A stretch of 64,000 nt of DNA from Iodobacter fluviatilis (GTDB taxonomy: Bacteria > Pseudomonadota > Gammaproteobacteria > Burkholderiales > Chitinibacteraceae), in the NCBI RefSeq assembly GCF_004194535.1, contig NZ_CP025781.1, positions 2,604,001-2,668,000 on the forward strand. The letters are read 5' to 3'. The position numbers were made by a program, and so were the translations under genes. Below, piece by piece: positions 26,964-35,750 of this stretch. Under the pieces are notes generated by a model. That model worked only from the letters and a program-made list of their open reading frames with translations, was not told the DNA's origin and searched no databases. Position 1 is the first letter of the stretch. Every line of letters starts with the position of its first letter.

Positions 26964-27755
26964 ATGCAACGATTAATTCTGGCTGGTTTTTTGAGTGTTT
27001 GTAGCGTATTGGCCCACGCCGATTTAATTGATACGATTAAAGCTCGTGGGACCTTGGTCGCGGGGGTTTCGGCAGACGTACCCCCGTTTGGGCAAAGAAA
27101 TAAAAATCATACTGTTTCAGGCTATGACGTTGATTTTGCTGCCGCTATTGCAAAAAAACTCGGAGTAAAGTTGGTGGTGCAGGATGTTGACCCTGCAGAG
27201 CGTATACCTAGCGTTAAGTCTGGTAAGGTGGATGTGATTGTTGCGGCATTTACCAAAACGCCAGAGCGTGAGCGTGAAGTGGCTTGCAGCATTGGCTATT
27301 TTGTTGCCGCGCAAAAAGCTTTAAATAAAAAGGGTAAATACCCTAGTCCAGAGTCTTTAGCTAAATTACGCATTGCGGTTTCTAGCGGTACAACGGGTGA
27401 GGAGCTTTCCAAAAAGCTTTATCCTAAGGCGCAGATTACCGCTTTTTCTGATATTTCGAATGCAGTACGCTCTTTAGAGCAGGGCGGAGTGGATGTAGTG
27501 ATGGATGATGAGCCTACTTTAGCAGGCGCATTGAATATCATGACTACTAAAGCTCAGTATGAGATATCTAGTTATTCTAATGCCATTGAAATTCTTTCTA
27601 TTGCTGTTAAGTTAAATGAAAAGCGTTTACTTAATTTAGTTAATGAAACATTACTTGAAACCGAGAAAACAGGCGAGGCAGAGTTAATCTTTAATCGTTG
27701 GTTTGGCCCACAAAGTAATACACCATTCCCACGTACATTCCGTATTCAGGGGTGA
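26964..27755 (+). CDS. Family 3 extracellular solute-binding protein, copy 2
   Basis: A 263-residue close paralogue of the preceding gene. Long stretches are identical by eye (PPFGQRNKN, SGYDVDFA, AFTKTPEREREV, WFGPQ.NTPFPRTF). ATG at 26964 with GGAG upstream gives a clean signal peptide (MQRLILAGFLSVCSVLAHA). A GTG at 26940 is less likely. A 251-base gap separates the copies, so each may have its own promoter. The pair is a tandem duplication that has since diverged. Ligand unknown. Confidence 0.9.
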   Translation: MQRLILAGFLSVCSVLAHADLIDTIKARGTLVAGVSADVPPFGQRNKNHTVSGYDVDFAAAIAKKLGVKLVVQDVDPAERIPSVKSGKVDVIVAAFTKTPEREREVACSIGYFVAAQKALNKKGKYPSPESLAKLRIAVSSGTTGEELSKKLYPKAQITAFSDISNAVRSLEQGGVDVVMDDEPTLAGALNIMTTKAQYEISSYSNAIEILSIAVKLNEKRLLNLVNETLLETEKTGEAELIFNRWFGPQSNTPFPRTFRIQG

Positions 27756-27783
27756 TTATTTCTTAGTTTTATCGTGTTTTCAT

Positions 27784-27826
27784 ATAAAGCCCACAAAGCC
27801 TTTGGCTATGCGGGCTTTATTTATTT
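27784..27826 (+). terminator. Terminator after the second binding protein gene
   Basis: ATAAAGCCC (27784-27792) pairs with GGGCTTTAT (27812-27820), with a T-rich tail following. It closes the two-gene binding-protein region. Confidence 0.7.
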
Positions 27827-27957
27827 AAATAAAATTAATCTGCGCTGATATAAAGTAAAAAATCCCTATTATTGTTGGGAAAATTACACTTAGCTGGCCC
27901 ATAATTACCTAGTGTAGACTGCACATTCCATTTTATTGGCCGCGTAGGATATAAAAA

Positions 27958-28680
27958 ATGATAAATCCAAATAATAAGCCGATTGGTGTGATTGATGATG
28001 AGCAAGCGCTGGATATCGTGGGTGATGCGGTGCTTAAGCTGTGGGATGTAGTGGATGAATTGGCTCGCCTGCGCCCTGCGCATACGCCTGATTATCACGT
28101 TACTATTTTTGGCTCAGCCCGCATTCAAGAAGGCTCGGCAGCCTATGAGGCGGTTAAACAGCTTGCTAGTGAATTAGCCGCCATGGGCTGCCGTATTGTC
28201 ACTGGAGGTGGCCCAGGTTTAATGCAGGCTGCCAATGAAGGGGCGCGCGATGGTGCACCGGATCGTCCAGAGGCATCAGTAGGAATTCGAGTTGATTTAG
28301 ATTTTGAACAAAATGTGAACGATTTTGTCGGCAAAGTTTATGAACACAAAACATTCTTTTCTCGTTTGCATCATTTCATTTTGCGTTCTAATGCATTTAT
28401 TGTGACATCTGGCGGGATTGGTACTTTATTGGAATTAGCTATGGTGTGGCAGTTAATTCAGGTGCGTAAATTATATGATACTCCATTGATTTTAGTTGGT
28501 GAAATGTGGCACGAGCAAGTTGATTGGGCACGGCGTTATATGGTGGAAAATAACGCAGGGCTAGCGAGTGAAGTAGATATGCAGATTCCAATCGTGGTGG
28601 ATACGATTGAAGATGCTGTACAATTGATCCGTGAGCACCATGAAAAATGGCAGCAAACGGGGTATTCTTTGAATAATTAA
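27958..28680 (+). CDS. LOG family protein (cytokinin riboside 5'-phosphate phosphoribohydrolase type)
   Basis: A 240-residue TIGR00730/Lonely Guy family protein. The Rossmann motif GGGPGLMQAANEGA near residue 81 and the active-site motif SGGIGTLLELAMVWQL near 151 are visible; the usual PGG is SGG here. The family hydrolyses nucleoside 5'-monophosphates such as AMP to free base and ribose phosphate. AGGA precedes the start. It is convergent with mltD and shares a bidirectional terminator with it. Confidence 0.88.
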   Translation: MINPNNKPIGVIDDEQALDIVGDAVLKLWDVVDELARLRPAHTPDYHVTIFGSARIQEGSAAYEAVKQLASELAAMGCRIVTGGGPGLMQAANEGARDGAPDRPEASVGIRVDLDFEQNVNDFVGKVYEHKTFFSRLHHFILRSNAFIVTSGGIGTLLELAMVWQLIQVRKLYDTPLILVGEMWHEQVDWARRYMVENNAGLASEVDMQIPIVVDTIEDAVQLIREHHEKWQQTGYSLNN

Positions 28681-28689
28681 ATCAATAAA

Positions 28690-28722
28690 AAAATAAAAGC
28701 CCCAGTTGGGGCTTTTATTTTA
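28690..28722. terminator. Bidirectional terminator
   Basis: AAAAGCCCC and GGGGCTTTT flank a 4-base loop (28695-28716). Runs of A before and T after allow it to work for both converging genes. Confidence 0.88.
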
Positions 28723-28736
28723 TGCTTAATATTAGC

Positions 28737-30293
28737 TTAATAAATAACTAACTTAGTACCCGCTTGAATCGGCTTGGCGTTATTCCATCTTTTTAGGTCG
28801 GTAGCAGCGACATTATAGCGCTTAGAAATCGATGAAAAAGTGTCGCCACGCTTTGCTGTGTATTTGCGGCCATCTTTGCCTGAAACAGCACTTTCTGTTT
28901 TAACCGAGACACGTAAGATTTGACCTAGCTGTACTTGCCCATCCGAGATGTTGTTCATGCTTTGTAGGGAGGCAATATTCATTCCGTAGCGCTTAGCAAT
29001 ATTATAGGCAGTATCACCTTTGCTAACGCGATGCTCGCTACTGGCAATAATCGGAGCGTGCGGTTTATCGTTTGCACCGGTATCAATGGCTTCTACGCTT
29101 CGGTTAGCGGCTAAAGCAGTTAAGGTTTGTCGGTCAGAAACATCTAGGCCGCTTATTTTAGGAACAAGAATAGTTTGCCCACGGGCTAGGCGATCACGGC
29201 TCGAGATATCATTGATGTCTTTAAGCTCGTTCGCGGCTACGCCAAAGGCTTCTGCTAGCTTATCGAAAGACTCACCTTGTTTGGTTACATAAGGCTGCCA
29301 GTTCAGCAGTGGCTTTTCGTATTCAGCAAGGTTTTTTTGAAATATTTCAACTTGAGCGATGGGCAAAACTAAGGCTCGGTCATCTTTATAGGCAATCACT
29401 GGACGGATAAAGCCAGGGTTGAGTTTAAGTAATTCTTCAACCGGCGTTTCAGCCAGCTCAGCGGCCACTTTTACATCCATATGTTTGCCAACGGTTAGCG
29501 TGGCAAAATAGGGCTTATTAGGTAGGGAGGTTAAGGTCACGCCGTAGGCTTGTGGATTGGCGATGATATTGCGCACGGCTAATAGCTTAGGCACGTAATT
29601 ACGCGTTTCGTCTGGCATGCGTAAATCAATAAATTGGGTACCAAGATTGGCGGCTTCATTTTTGGCAACCGCACGTGCCACCGCTGTTGGGCCCCAGTTA
29701 TAAGATGCCAAGGCCAGTTGCCAGTCGCCAAACTGCGTATAACTCCCATTTAGATAATCCAAAGCGGCGCTGGTGGCGGCTACAACATCACGGCGCCCGT
29801 CGTACCACCAAGTGCGCTCTAGGCCGTAATCTTTGCCTGTGGCAGGCATAAATTGCCACATTCCCACCGCTTTTACCGATGATTCTGCTCTTGGATTAAA
29901 AGCAGATTCAATCATGGGTAAAAGCGCTATTTCCATTGGCATGCCGCGTTTCTCAACTTCATTCACCACATAATACAAATAGGGCGTGCCACGTTTGATA
30001 ATTCGGTTGAGATACTCTGGGCGGCTGGCGTAGTAGTTTTCCCATTTCTTAACCAGCTGATGCTCTAGCTCAGGAATTGTAAAGCCGGTACGAACGCGCT
30101 CCCATAAATCCGCGTATTCAGGCGCCATTACTGCGTCAGAAAACAAGGCGTTAATGGTGCGATTTGTATCGTCAGGGGAGATAAAAGTGGGGTTATGCAG
30201 CTGGTAATCGATTTTGGCTGGAGTAATGGTTTCTGCGTGTGAACCCAAGGCACATAGACCTGTAATAAGGCCAACAAGGAGTCTTTGTTTCAT
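28737..30293 (-). CDS. mltD: Membrane-bound lytic murein transglycosylase D
   Basis: A 518-residue murein hydrolase. A signal peptide (MKQRLLVGLITGLCALGSHA) is followed by a GH23 SLT domain with catalytic Glu in MIESAFNPRAES and SAALDYLNGSYTQFGDW downstream. Three C-terminal LysM repeats bind peptidoglycan (about 335-375, 420-465, 477-518). ATG at 30293 gives a clean signal peptide; an upstream ATG at 30308 lacks a ribosome site. No lipobox cysteine is visible, so it is probably secreted rather than a lipoprotein. Confidence 0.94.
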   Translation of the reverse strand: MKQRLLVGLITGLCALGSHAETITPAKIDYQLHNPTFISPDDTNRTINALFSDAVMAPEYADLWERVRTGFTIPELEHQLVKKWENYYASRPEYLNRIIKRGTPYLYYVVNEVEKRGMPMEIALLPMIESAFNPRAESSVKAVGMWQFMPATGKDYGLERTWWYDGRRDVVAATSAALDYLNGSYTQFGDWQLALASYNWGPTAVARAVAKNEAANLGTQFIDLRMPDETRNYVPKLLAVRNIIANPQAYGVTLTSLPNKPYFATLTVGKHMDVKVAAELAETPVEELLKLNPGFIRPVIAYKDDRALVLPIAQVEIFQKNLAEYEKPLLNWQPYVTKQGESFDKLAEAFGVAANELKDINDISSRDRLARGQTILVPKISGLDVSDRQTLTALAANRSVEAIDTGANDKPHAPIIASSEHRVSKGDTAYNIAKRYGMNIASLQSMNNISDGQVQLGQILRVSVKTESAVSGKDGRKYTAKRGDTFSSISKRYNVAATDLKRWNNAKPIQAGTKLVIY

Positions 30294-30393
30294 GGGTACC
30301 TGCGCCATTTAAAATCTAATAATCAAGCGATGCTGCCGCTGCTGTCTAATCTTGTCAATCTGTTTATGCCTAATGGAGGATATTCCTTTGAAA

Positions 30394-31146
30394 TCAACGG
30401 AAGTTATCTTTCCATTTGCGCAGCGCAGCAAAAACATCCACAGTGGATTTTGCCTGTGGATTTTGTGTTTGAGCGGCGGCAATGACATCACTATGCTCGC
30501 AGCGCAAAAAGGGGTTAATAGCTTTTTCTTGGCCAATGGTGGAGGGTAAGGTGGATAAGTTTTGCTGACGGAGTGTGCTAGCGCTTTGCATTCTTGCTAT
30601 CAGTGCCGTGTTATTAGGCTCAACACTAAGGGCAAAGTTGAGATTGCTTAGGGTATATTCGTGCGTACAGCAAACAAGGGTTGAATCAGGATAGGCCGCT
30701 AGTTTTTGTAGGGAGGCGTGCATTTGTGCTGGGCTTCCTTCAAATATCCTGCCGCAGCCGCTCGCAAACAGCGTGTCGCCACAAAATAGCGCGTCGGCTG
30801 CCAAATAGCTAAGGTGATCTAAAGTGTGGCCTGGGGTGGCTATTACCTGAATATGGGTATCCAGTAGCCGTAACGTTTCCCCTTCTTTTACGGGGTTGGA
30901 AACATTTTTAATGCCAGCAGGTCCATATACGGGCATCTGGTAGTGAGACCAGAGCACAGGCAGGCCATCGATATGATCGTGATGGTGATGTGTAATCAAT
31001 ACTGCAGTCAGTTCTAGGCCATTTTCTTTAAGATAATGAATAAGGGGAAGTGCGTCGCCGGGGTCTACTGCGATGGCATGCGTGCCTAGTTGCAAAACCC
31101 AGATATAATTGTCTTCGAAAATTGGCACAGCGCTAATGCGGATCAT
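30394..31146 (-). CDS. gloB: Hydroxyacylglutathione hydrolase (glyoxalase II)
   Basis: A 250-residue metallo-beta-lactamase-fold enzyme that hydrolyses S-lactoylglutathione to lactate and glutathione in methylglyoxal detoxification. The metal site ITHHHHDHIDG (about 51-61) and the later TPGHTLDHLSY and CGDTLFASGCGR motifs are intact. The start lies only 6 bases from the start of the divergent methyltransferase gene, an arrangement common in proteobacteria, so the two promoters must overlap the opposite coding region. Confidence 0.95.
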   Translation of the reverse strand: MIRISAVPIFEDNYIWVLQLGTHAIAVDPGDALPLIHYLKENGLELTAVLITHHHHDHIDGLPVLWSHYQMPVYGPAGIKNVSNPVKEGETLRLLDTHIQVIATPGHTLDHLSYLAADALFCGDTLFASGCGRIFEGSPAQMHASLQKLAAYPDSTLVCCTHEYTLSNLNFALSVEPNNTALIARMQSASTLRQQNLSTLPSTIGQEKAINPFLRCEHSDVIAAAQTQNPQAKSTVDVFAALRKWKDNFR

Positions 31147-31152
31147 AAAAGA

Positions 31153-31904
31153 ATGCCTTTAAATGTTAATGCTCGATTGAACCACTTTGCAGATTGGCTC
31201 GCCACCCCATTAGGTCACTATTTGGCTAGTGCAGAGATGGATTGGTACGATCGCACCGTGACAGATATCTTTGGCTACAAAGCGGTGCAGCTAGAGTTGC
31301 CACAGCTCGATTGCTTGCGGGCTAATCGTATGGCATGGCATTTGTGCGCTGGGCAATCGCTAGGCGTGGATTTGCGCTGCATGGGCGAATCTTTGCCGTT
31401 TGCCAGCCAAAGTCTAGATCTCTTGGTGCTACCGCATGTGCTGGATTTTGCCGCCAACCCCCAAGCCGTGTTGAATGAAGCTGAGCGGGTATTAATGCCT
31501 GAGGGGCGTTTATTGATTACGGGGTTTAATCCTTGGAGCCTTTGGGGCTGCGCCGTTTAAGAAATGGTTCGCATCCTGCGCCTTGGCGGGGCAATTTTGT
31601 GGCTTTGCCTAGGTTGAAAGATTGGTTAGCAAGTTTGGGTTTTGAAACAATGCAGGGTGAGTTCCTTTGCTATGGCTTGCCAGTGCAGCGTGAAAAATGG
31701 CTATCTAGAAGCCGTTTTTTAGAAGATGCGGGCGATCGCTGGTGGCCAGCCGCTGGTGGGGTTTATTGCATTGATATGGTGAAGCGTGTGCATGGTATGC
31801 GTTTAATTGGGCCAAAATGGCGCAATGTGCCGGTGGTTGCGGGGGCGGTGAGGGCTACAGGGGCAGATAAGAGCATCGTGCTCAAAAAAGACCTTCAACG
31901 TTAA
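31153..31904 (+). pseudogene. SAM-dependent methyltransferase, frameshifted
   Basis: Two frames together make one methyltransferase of about 250 residues. Frame one runs from 31153 to a stop at 31558-31560 and contains GESLPFASQSLDLLVLPHVLDF and EGRLLITGFNPWSLWG. The remainder (LRRLRNGSHPAPWRGNFVALPRLKDWLASLGF onward) continues in another frame to 31904. One extra G in the GGGG run at 31544-31547 would restore NPWSLWGLRR, the usual family sequence. It is therefore a one-base deletion: a genuine inactivation, phase variation or a sequencing error. The gene is normally divergent from gloB and upstream of rnhA, as here. Confidence 0.85.
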
Positions 31905-31913
31905 TTTGTGGCT

Positions 31914-32204
31914 TTACTTGTGCATATTGGGCAAGTCGCAGCGGCGTGCAGCTTCGCTCATCTCTTGCAGAATTTTCTGCCCTTCAGCACGATTTTTGAT
32001 GGCGGTTTTGATTTCATGGCCACTGCCTAAGTTACCGCCACCAAAAGCCACTTTTATTTCCTCGTCGTTGATATCAATAGTTTGTACCACGGTGAGATTG
32101 ATAAATCGTTTGCTATCGCTACCTGGTACAGGCCAAGGGCAAAAGGGTGAGGCGAGGGCTGTTTGGCAAAGTATTAGTGATATAAGCATAAAGCGTCGTT
32201 GCAT
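31914..32204 (-). CDS. Hypothetical secreted protein
   Basis: A 96-residue protein with a signal peptide (residues 1-18, ending ALA-S). A short mature part has two cysteines (one at about residue 22, one near the end) that could form a disulfide. It lies on the strand opposite to the methyltransferase and rnhA, between them. No family is recognised. The signal peptide and strand context support a real gene, but the length is short. Confidence 0.6.
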   Translation of the reverse strand: MQRRFMLISLILCQTALASPFCPWPVPGSDSKRFINLTVVQTIDINDEEIKVAFGGGNLGSGHEIKTAIKNRAEGQKILQEMSEAARRCDLPNMHK

Positions 32205-32305
32205 CGTGTGTTTTCCATGAGCTTAGGCATCAATAAGATGGCGGGTTTGTTTGAGCCACATGTAACAAGCGTAGGTCTAATAGTGCGTTTTTCCAGGAAA
32301 TAAGC

Positions 32306-32749
32306 ATGAATAAAGTAGTGATTTACACCGATGGCGCGTGTAAAGGTAATCCCGGTCCTGGCGGCTGGGGTGCGTGGTTACAGTATGGCGATAAAGAAAA
32401 AGAGCTGTGCGGTGGCGAGCTAGACACCACTAATAATCGCATGGAATTAATGGGCGTGATTAAGGCGCTGGCGATTTTAAGCCGCCCTTGTGATGTGGTG
32501 ATTTGGACCGATTCGCAATATGTTAAGAATGGCATCAGCACTTGGATCCACGGTTGGAAGAAAAACGGTTGGAAAACTGCGGCGAAGCAGCCGGTTAAAA
32601 ACGCTGATCTTTGGCGCGAGCTGGATGCTGCTGCAGCACAGCATCAGATCGAATGGTGCTGGGTGAAAGGCCATGCGGGGCACGAAGGCAATGAGCGTGC
32701 CGATCAGCTCGCCAATAAAGGTGTGGAAGTTGCACTGGGGCGTGGATAA
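32306..32749 (+). CDS. rnhA: Ribonuclease HI
   Basis: A 147-residue enzyme that cuts the RNA strand of RNA-DNA hybrids. The catalytic carboxylates are seen in [29 protein letters not shown] and [11 protein letters not shown], with the closing [15 protein letters not shown]. An AGGA site precedes the start. Its stop overlaps the dnaQ start by one base. Pairing with dnaQ is standard in proteobacteria. Confidence 0.97.
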   Translation: MNKVVIYTDGACKGNPGPGGWGAWLQYGDKEKELCGGELDTTNNRMELMGVIKALAILSRPCDVVIWTDSQYVKNGISTWIHGWKKNGWKTAAKQPVKNADLWRELDAAAAQHQIEWCWVKGHAGHEGNERADQLANKGVEVALGRG

Positions 32750-33468
32750 TGCGGCAAATTATTTTAGATACCGAAACAACGGGTTTACGCGTTGATGACG
32801 GCAACCGCATTTTGGAAATTGCTGCGGTTGAAATGATAGACCGACGTTTATCCTCGCCAGACCGGCATTTTCACTGCTATATCAACCCAGGGCGTGACAG
32901 TGAAGAGGGCGCACTGAATGTGCACGGCTTAACCACGGAGTTTCTATCAGATAAGCCAAAGTTTGCGCAAATTGCGGATGAGTTTTTAGATTTTGTTGCC
33001 GGTGCCGAAGTCATTATCCATAACGCACCATTTGACTTGGCCTTCTTGAATATGGAAATGGCCAAGCTAGGGCGAGGCAAGTTTCAAGAGCACGTGGGCA
33101 ATGTGATTGATACTTTGGCCATGGCCAAAGATCAGCGGCCAGGTAAGCGTAATAACTTGGATGCGCTGTGCGATTTTTTTGATATCGACCGCAGTAACCG
33201 TACCCTGCACGGGGCGCTGATCGATTGCGAATTATTGTCTGAAGTGTATCTGGGTCTGACCCGTGGTCAAGATAGCCTGATGATTGATTTTGACCCTTAC
33301 GCAGGCAACGATGCGGCGTTGGCTTTTGCCAAAAGTAATCGTAAGCCATTGCGAGTTGTGAGCGCTACCGCTGCCGAGCTGGCTGAGCACGAGGCTTATC
33401 TTGCTGCTTTGGATAAAAGCGTGAAGGGTGAGTGCCTGTGGCGGCAAATGGGAAAAAGCGGCTTATGA
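32749..33468 (+). CDS. dnaQ: DNA polymerase III epsilon subunit (proofreading exonuclease)
   Basis: A 239-residue DEDDh 3'-5' exonuclease that proofreads for the replicative polymerase. ExoI is ILDTETTGL at residues 5-13. IIHNAPFDLAFLNME is ExoII, and LHGALIDCELLSEVYL is ExoIII with the catalytic His/Asp. The C-terminal part binds the alpha subunit. It is coupled to rnhA at the start and overlaps ispD (ATGA) at the end. Confidence 0.97.
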   Translation: MRQIILDTETTGLRVDDGNRILEIAAVEMIDRRLSSPDRHFHCYINPGRDSEEGALNVHGLTTEFLSDKPKFAQIADEFLDFVAGAEVIIHNAPFDLAFLNMEMAKLGRGKFQEHVGNVIDTLAMAKDQRPGKRNNLDALCDFFDIDRSNRTLHGALIDCELLSEVYLGLTRGQDSLMIDFDPYAGNDAALAFAKSNRKPLRVVSATAAELAEHEAYLAALDKSVKGECLWRQMGKSGL

Positions 33469-34157
33469 ATATTGCCTTGGTTCCTGCTGCGGGTAGTGGC
33501 TCGCGCATGGCGTCGGTCACGCCTAAGCAATACCTTGATTTGGCGAGCAAACCGCTGATTTGGCATACCCTGTCTGCCTTAGCCAAGGTGGCCGAGCTGG
33601 ATCGCATTGTGGTGGTGATTTCGCCGGAAGATGAATGGTGGGATAGCTTTGATTGGAGCGAGTTCAAGCGCCTAGAAGTGCTGCGCTGCGGCGGGGCCAG
33701 CCGTGCCGAATCGGTGCTCAATGGCTTGCAAACTTTGCAAGCGGGGCCTGAGGACTGGGCCTTGGTGCATGATGCCGCAAGGCCTTGCTTAGATCCTGCC
33801 TTGGTTAGTCAAATGATTATCGAGCTGGTCAATCATCCCATTGGCGGTATTTTGGCCGTGCCGGTGGCAGACACCTTAAAGCTGGCACAGGCTGGCCAGC
33901 ATATTGCCCATACTCATCCAAGAAATGGACTGTGGCAGGCACAAACGCCACAGATGTTCCGTGTAGCGCAGTTGGCTCATGCTCTTGCCGCAGGAATGGG
34001 GCCGGATATTACCGATGAAGCAAGTGCCATAGAGAAACTTGGCTTGCAGCCAAAATTAGTCATGGGCAGCCCATGGAATTTGAAAGTGACTTATCCACAG
34101 GATTTACGCTTGGCTAAGCTGATTTTGGCGGCTACTGGTGATAACTCGGAGATATAA
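33465..34157 (+). CDS. ispD: 2-C-methyl-D-erythritol 4-phosphate cytidylyltransferase
   Basis: A 230-residue enzyme of the MEP isoprenoid pathway that joins MEP and CTP. The nucleotide-binding N-terminus is ALVPAAGSGSRMASVTPKQYLDL, and VHDAARPCL near residue 101 is the second conserved block. ATG at 33465 overlaps the dnaQ stop; a start further upstream at 33432 is inside dnaQ and unlikely. The ispF gene follows after one intervening gene. Confidence 0.96.
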   Translation: MNIALVPAAGSGSRMASVTPKQYLDLASKPLIWHTLSALAKVAELDRIVVVISPEDEWWDSFDWSEFKRLEVLRCGGASRAESVLNGLQTLQAGPEDWALVHDAARPCLDPALVSQMIIELVNHPIGGILAVPVADTLKLAQAGQHIAHTHPRNGLWQAQTPQMFRVAQLAHALAAGMGPDITDEASAIEKLGLQPKLVMGSPWNLKVTYPQDLRLAKLILAATGDNSEI

Positions 34158-34160
34158 ATA

Positions 34161-34529
34161 ATGGCTTATGAAAAACTATTATCTGATTATAAAAATGCCT
34201 TAGCCACTCAGGACTGGAATAAAGTGGCCCCGCTGATCCATCAGGATGCATGCTTTATTTTTAGTGAGGGCACTTATTTGGGTAAGGCTGCAATTGAAGC
34301 TGCCGTGACTAAGACTTTTGACTTAATTAAAAGCGAACATTATTTAATTAAAAACCTTGTCTGGATCTATGTCAGTGATCTTTGTGCGACTTGTACTTAT
34401 GAGTTTAATTGGTCTGGCCTGATTGATGGGGTGAGCGAGCAGGGTAGTGGGCGAGGAACAACCGTTATTGTGAATGACAGTGAGAAGTGGGTCATTATTC
34501 ATGAGCATCTGGGCCCATCGGCAAATTAA
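34161..34529 (+). CDS. SnoaL/NTF2-like fold protein of unknown role
   Basis: A 122-residue protein with the cone-shaped NTF2-like pattern: an N-terminal helix (LLSDYKNALATQDWNKVAPLI), a beta segment with CFIFSEGTYLGKAAIEAAV, and a terminal strand block EKWVIIHEHLGPS. It resembles DUF4440/SnoaL-like ketosteroid-isomerase-fold proteins. It begins 3 bases after ispD and ends 12 bases before ispF, so it is cotranscribed with the two MEP genes, although these are usually adjacent or fused. No role in the pathway is known. Confidence 0.75.
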   Translation: MAYEKLLSDYKNALATQDWNKVAPLIHQDACFIFSEGTYLGKAAIEAAVTKTFDLIKSEHYLIKNLVWIYVSDLCATCTYEFNWSGLIDGVSEQGSGRGTTVIVNDSEKWVIIHEHLGPSAN

Positions 34530-34541
34530 CAAGAGAAAACA

Positions 34542-35015
34542 ATGAGAATAGGGCAAGGTTGGGACGTACATCGTCTGGTTGAAGGGCGTAAATTAATTTT
34601 GGGTGGGGTGGATATCCCCTTTGATAAGGGATTGTTTGGCCATTCTGATGCCGATGCGCTACTGCATGCGATTACCGATGCGGTACTGGGGGGCGCAGGC
34701 TTGGGTGATATTGGCCGGCATTTTCCCGATACCGCCATCGAATTTAAAGGCGCGGATAGCCGAGTCTTGCTGCGCGAGGCGGTGCGCCGCGTGCGGGAAG
34801 CAGGCTGGAGGGTGGGCAATGTGGATGCGTCTATCTTGATACAGCAACCAAAAATGGCTCCGCATATTGCTGCGATGGTGGCTAATATCGCCAGCGATTT
34901 GGGCGTGTCATCGGGGCAAGTTAATGTAAAGGCGAAAACATACGAGAAGCTGGGGCCAGTGGGGGCCTCAGAAGCGGTTGAGGCCCAGGCGGTGTGCTTG
35001 CTCTTGCTTTTGTGA
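34542..35015 (+). CDS. ispF: 2-C-methyl-D-erythritol 2,4-cyclodiphosphate synthase
   Basis: A 157-residue zinc enzyme that cyclises CDP-ME 2-phosphate and releases CMP. The metal-binding DVHRL at residues 8-12 and [18 protein letters not shown] are intact, as are [10 protein letters not shown] and the C-terminal [17 protein letters not shown] precedes the start. The enzyme is the normal partner of IspD, coded slightly upstream. Confidence 0.97.
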   Translation: MRIGQGWDVHRLVEGRKLILGGVDIPFDKGLFGHSDADALLHAITDAVLGGAGLGDIGRHFPDTAIEFKGADSRVLLREAVRRVREAGWRVGNVDASILIQQPKMAPHIAAMVANIASDLGVSSGQVNVKAKTYEKLGPVGASEAVEAQAVCLLLLL

Positions 35016-35029
35016 TGTGAGGAAGGCTT

Positions 35030-35746
35030 ATGCGTTTTTTCTTACTGACTTGTGTATTGTCATCTCTCGCATTTGCTGATCAGCTAGATACGCTGGTCTT
35101 ACAGCATCAAGTGCCGGATCAACTTGTGCCTATATTACGTGAGGCTTTTCCTGACGCATCAATCCAAGGGATTCAAGGGCAATTATTGATTCGGGCCGCG
35201 GATCAGGCCAGTTTTGATCGAATTGCAGCGATGGCGCGCAAGCTGGATCAGCCCAGCCGCCGTTTGCAAATTAGCGTGCAGCAGCGGGATGGCACATCAT
35301 CCGCACAATGGGTACTGGATGGGCGGGCGGTGATCTCTCATCAGGGAATAAGAGGCGGAGTACAAATTTCTGCTGATGATCAGGCATCTTCTCAGCAGTC
35401 TTTGCAAACCCTGCGCGTGATGGATGGTGGCCGAGCCTTGATAGAGCTGGGAAGTGAGCGCTTTGTACCGGCTTGGCGCTCAGGCTTTGTGGGGGAGTGG
35501 CAAACGGCTGCGAGTGGTTTTTGGGCAGAGCCTCGTTTAGTGGGAGATACCATTCACTTACGTATTTTTCCAAAAAGCAGTCGGTTTGAGCGTGATGATA
35601 GTGTGGTCATACACCGGATGAGCAGCGATCTTTCTGCCCGATTGGGTGAGTGGGTATTGGCTGGCGAGACCATACAAGCCACAACAGGCTCGCAGTCTAA
35701 AGGGCAGAGGCAATATCAGGTGTGGCTTAAGGTTGATGCAGATTAA
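35030..35746 (+). CDS. Secretin N-domain-like secreted protein, function unknown
   Basis: A 238-residue protein with a signal peptide (residues 1-16, ending AFA-D). The next 60 residues (LVLQHQVPDQLVPILREAFPDASIQGIQGQLLIRAADQASFDRIAAMARKLD, read in pieces) match the N0/N1 (NolW-like) domain of type II/III and pilus secretins, which ends in the typical DQPSRRLQISVQQ. No secretin pore domain follows. GAGGA precedes the start; it lies 14 bases after ispF, in the same operon. It may bind another periplasmic protein. No true secretion cluster is near. Confidence 0.7.
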   Translation: MRFFLLTCVLSSLAFADQLDTLVLQHQVPDQLVPILREAFPDASIQGIQGQLLIRAADQASFDRIAAMARKLDQPSRRLQISVQQRDGTSSAQWVLDGRAVISHQGIRGGVQISADDQASSQQSLQTLRVMDGGRALIELGSERFVPAWRSGFVGEWQTAASGFWAEPRLVGDTIHLRIFPKSSRFERDDSVVIHRMSSDLSARLGEWVLAGETIQATTGSQSKGQRQYQVWLKVDAD

Positions 35747-35750
35747 GCTA

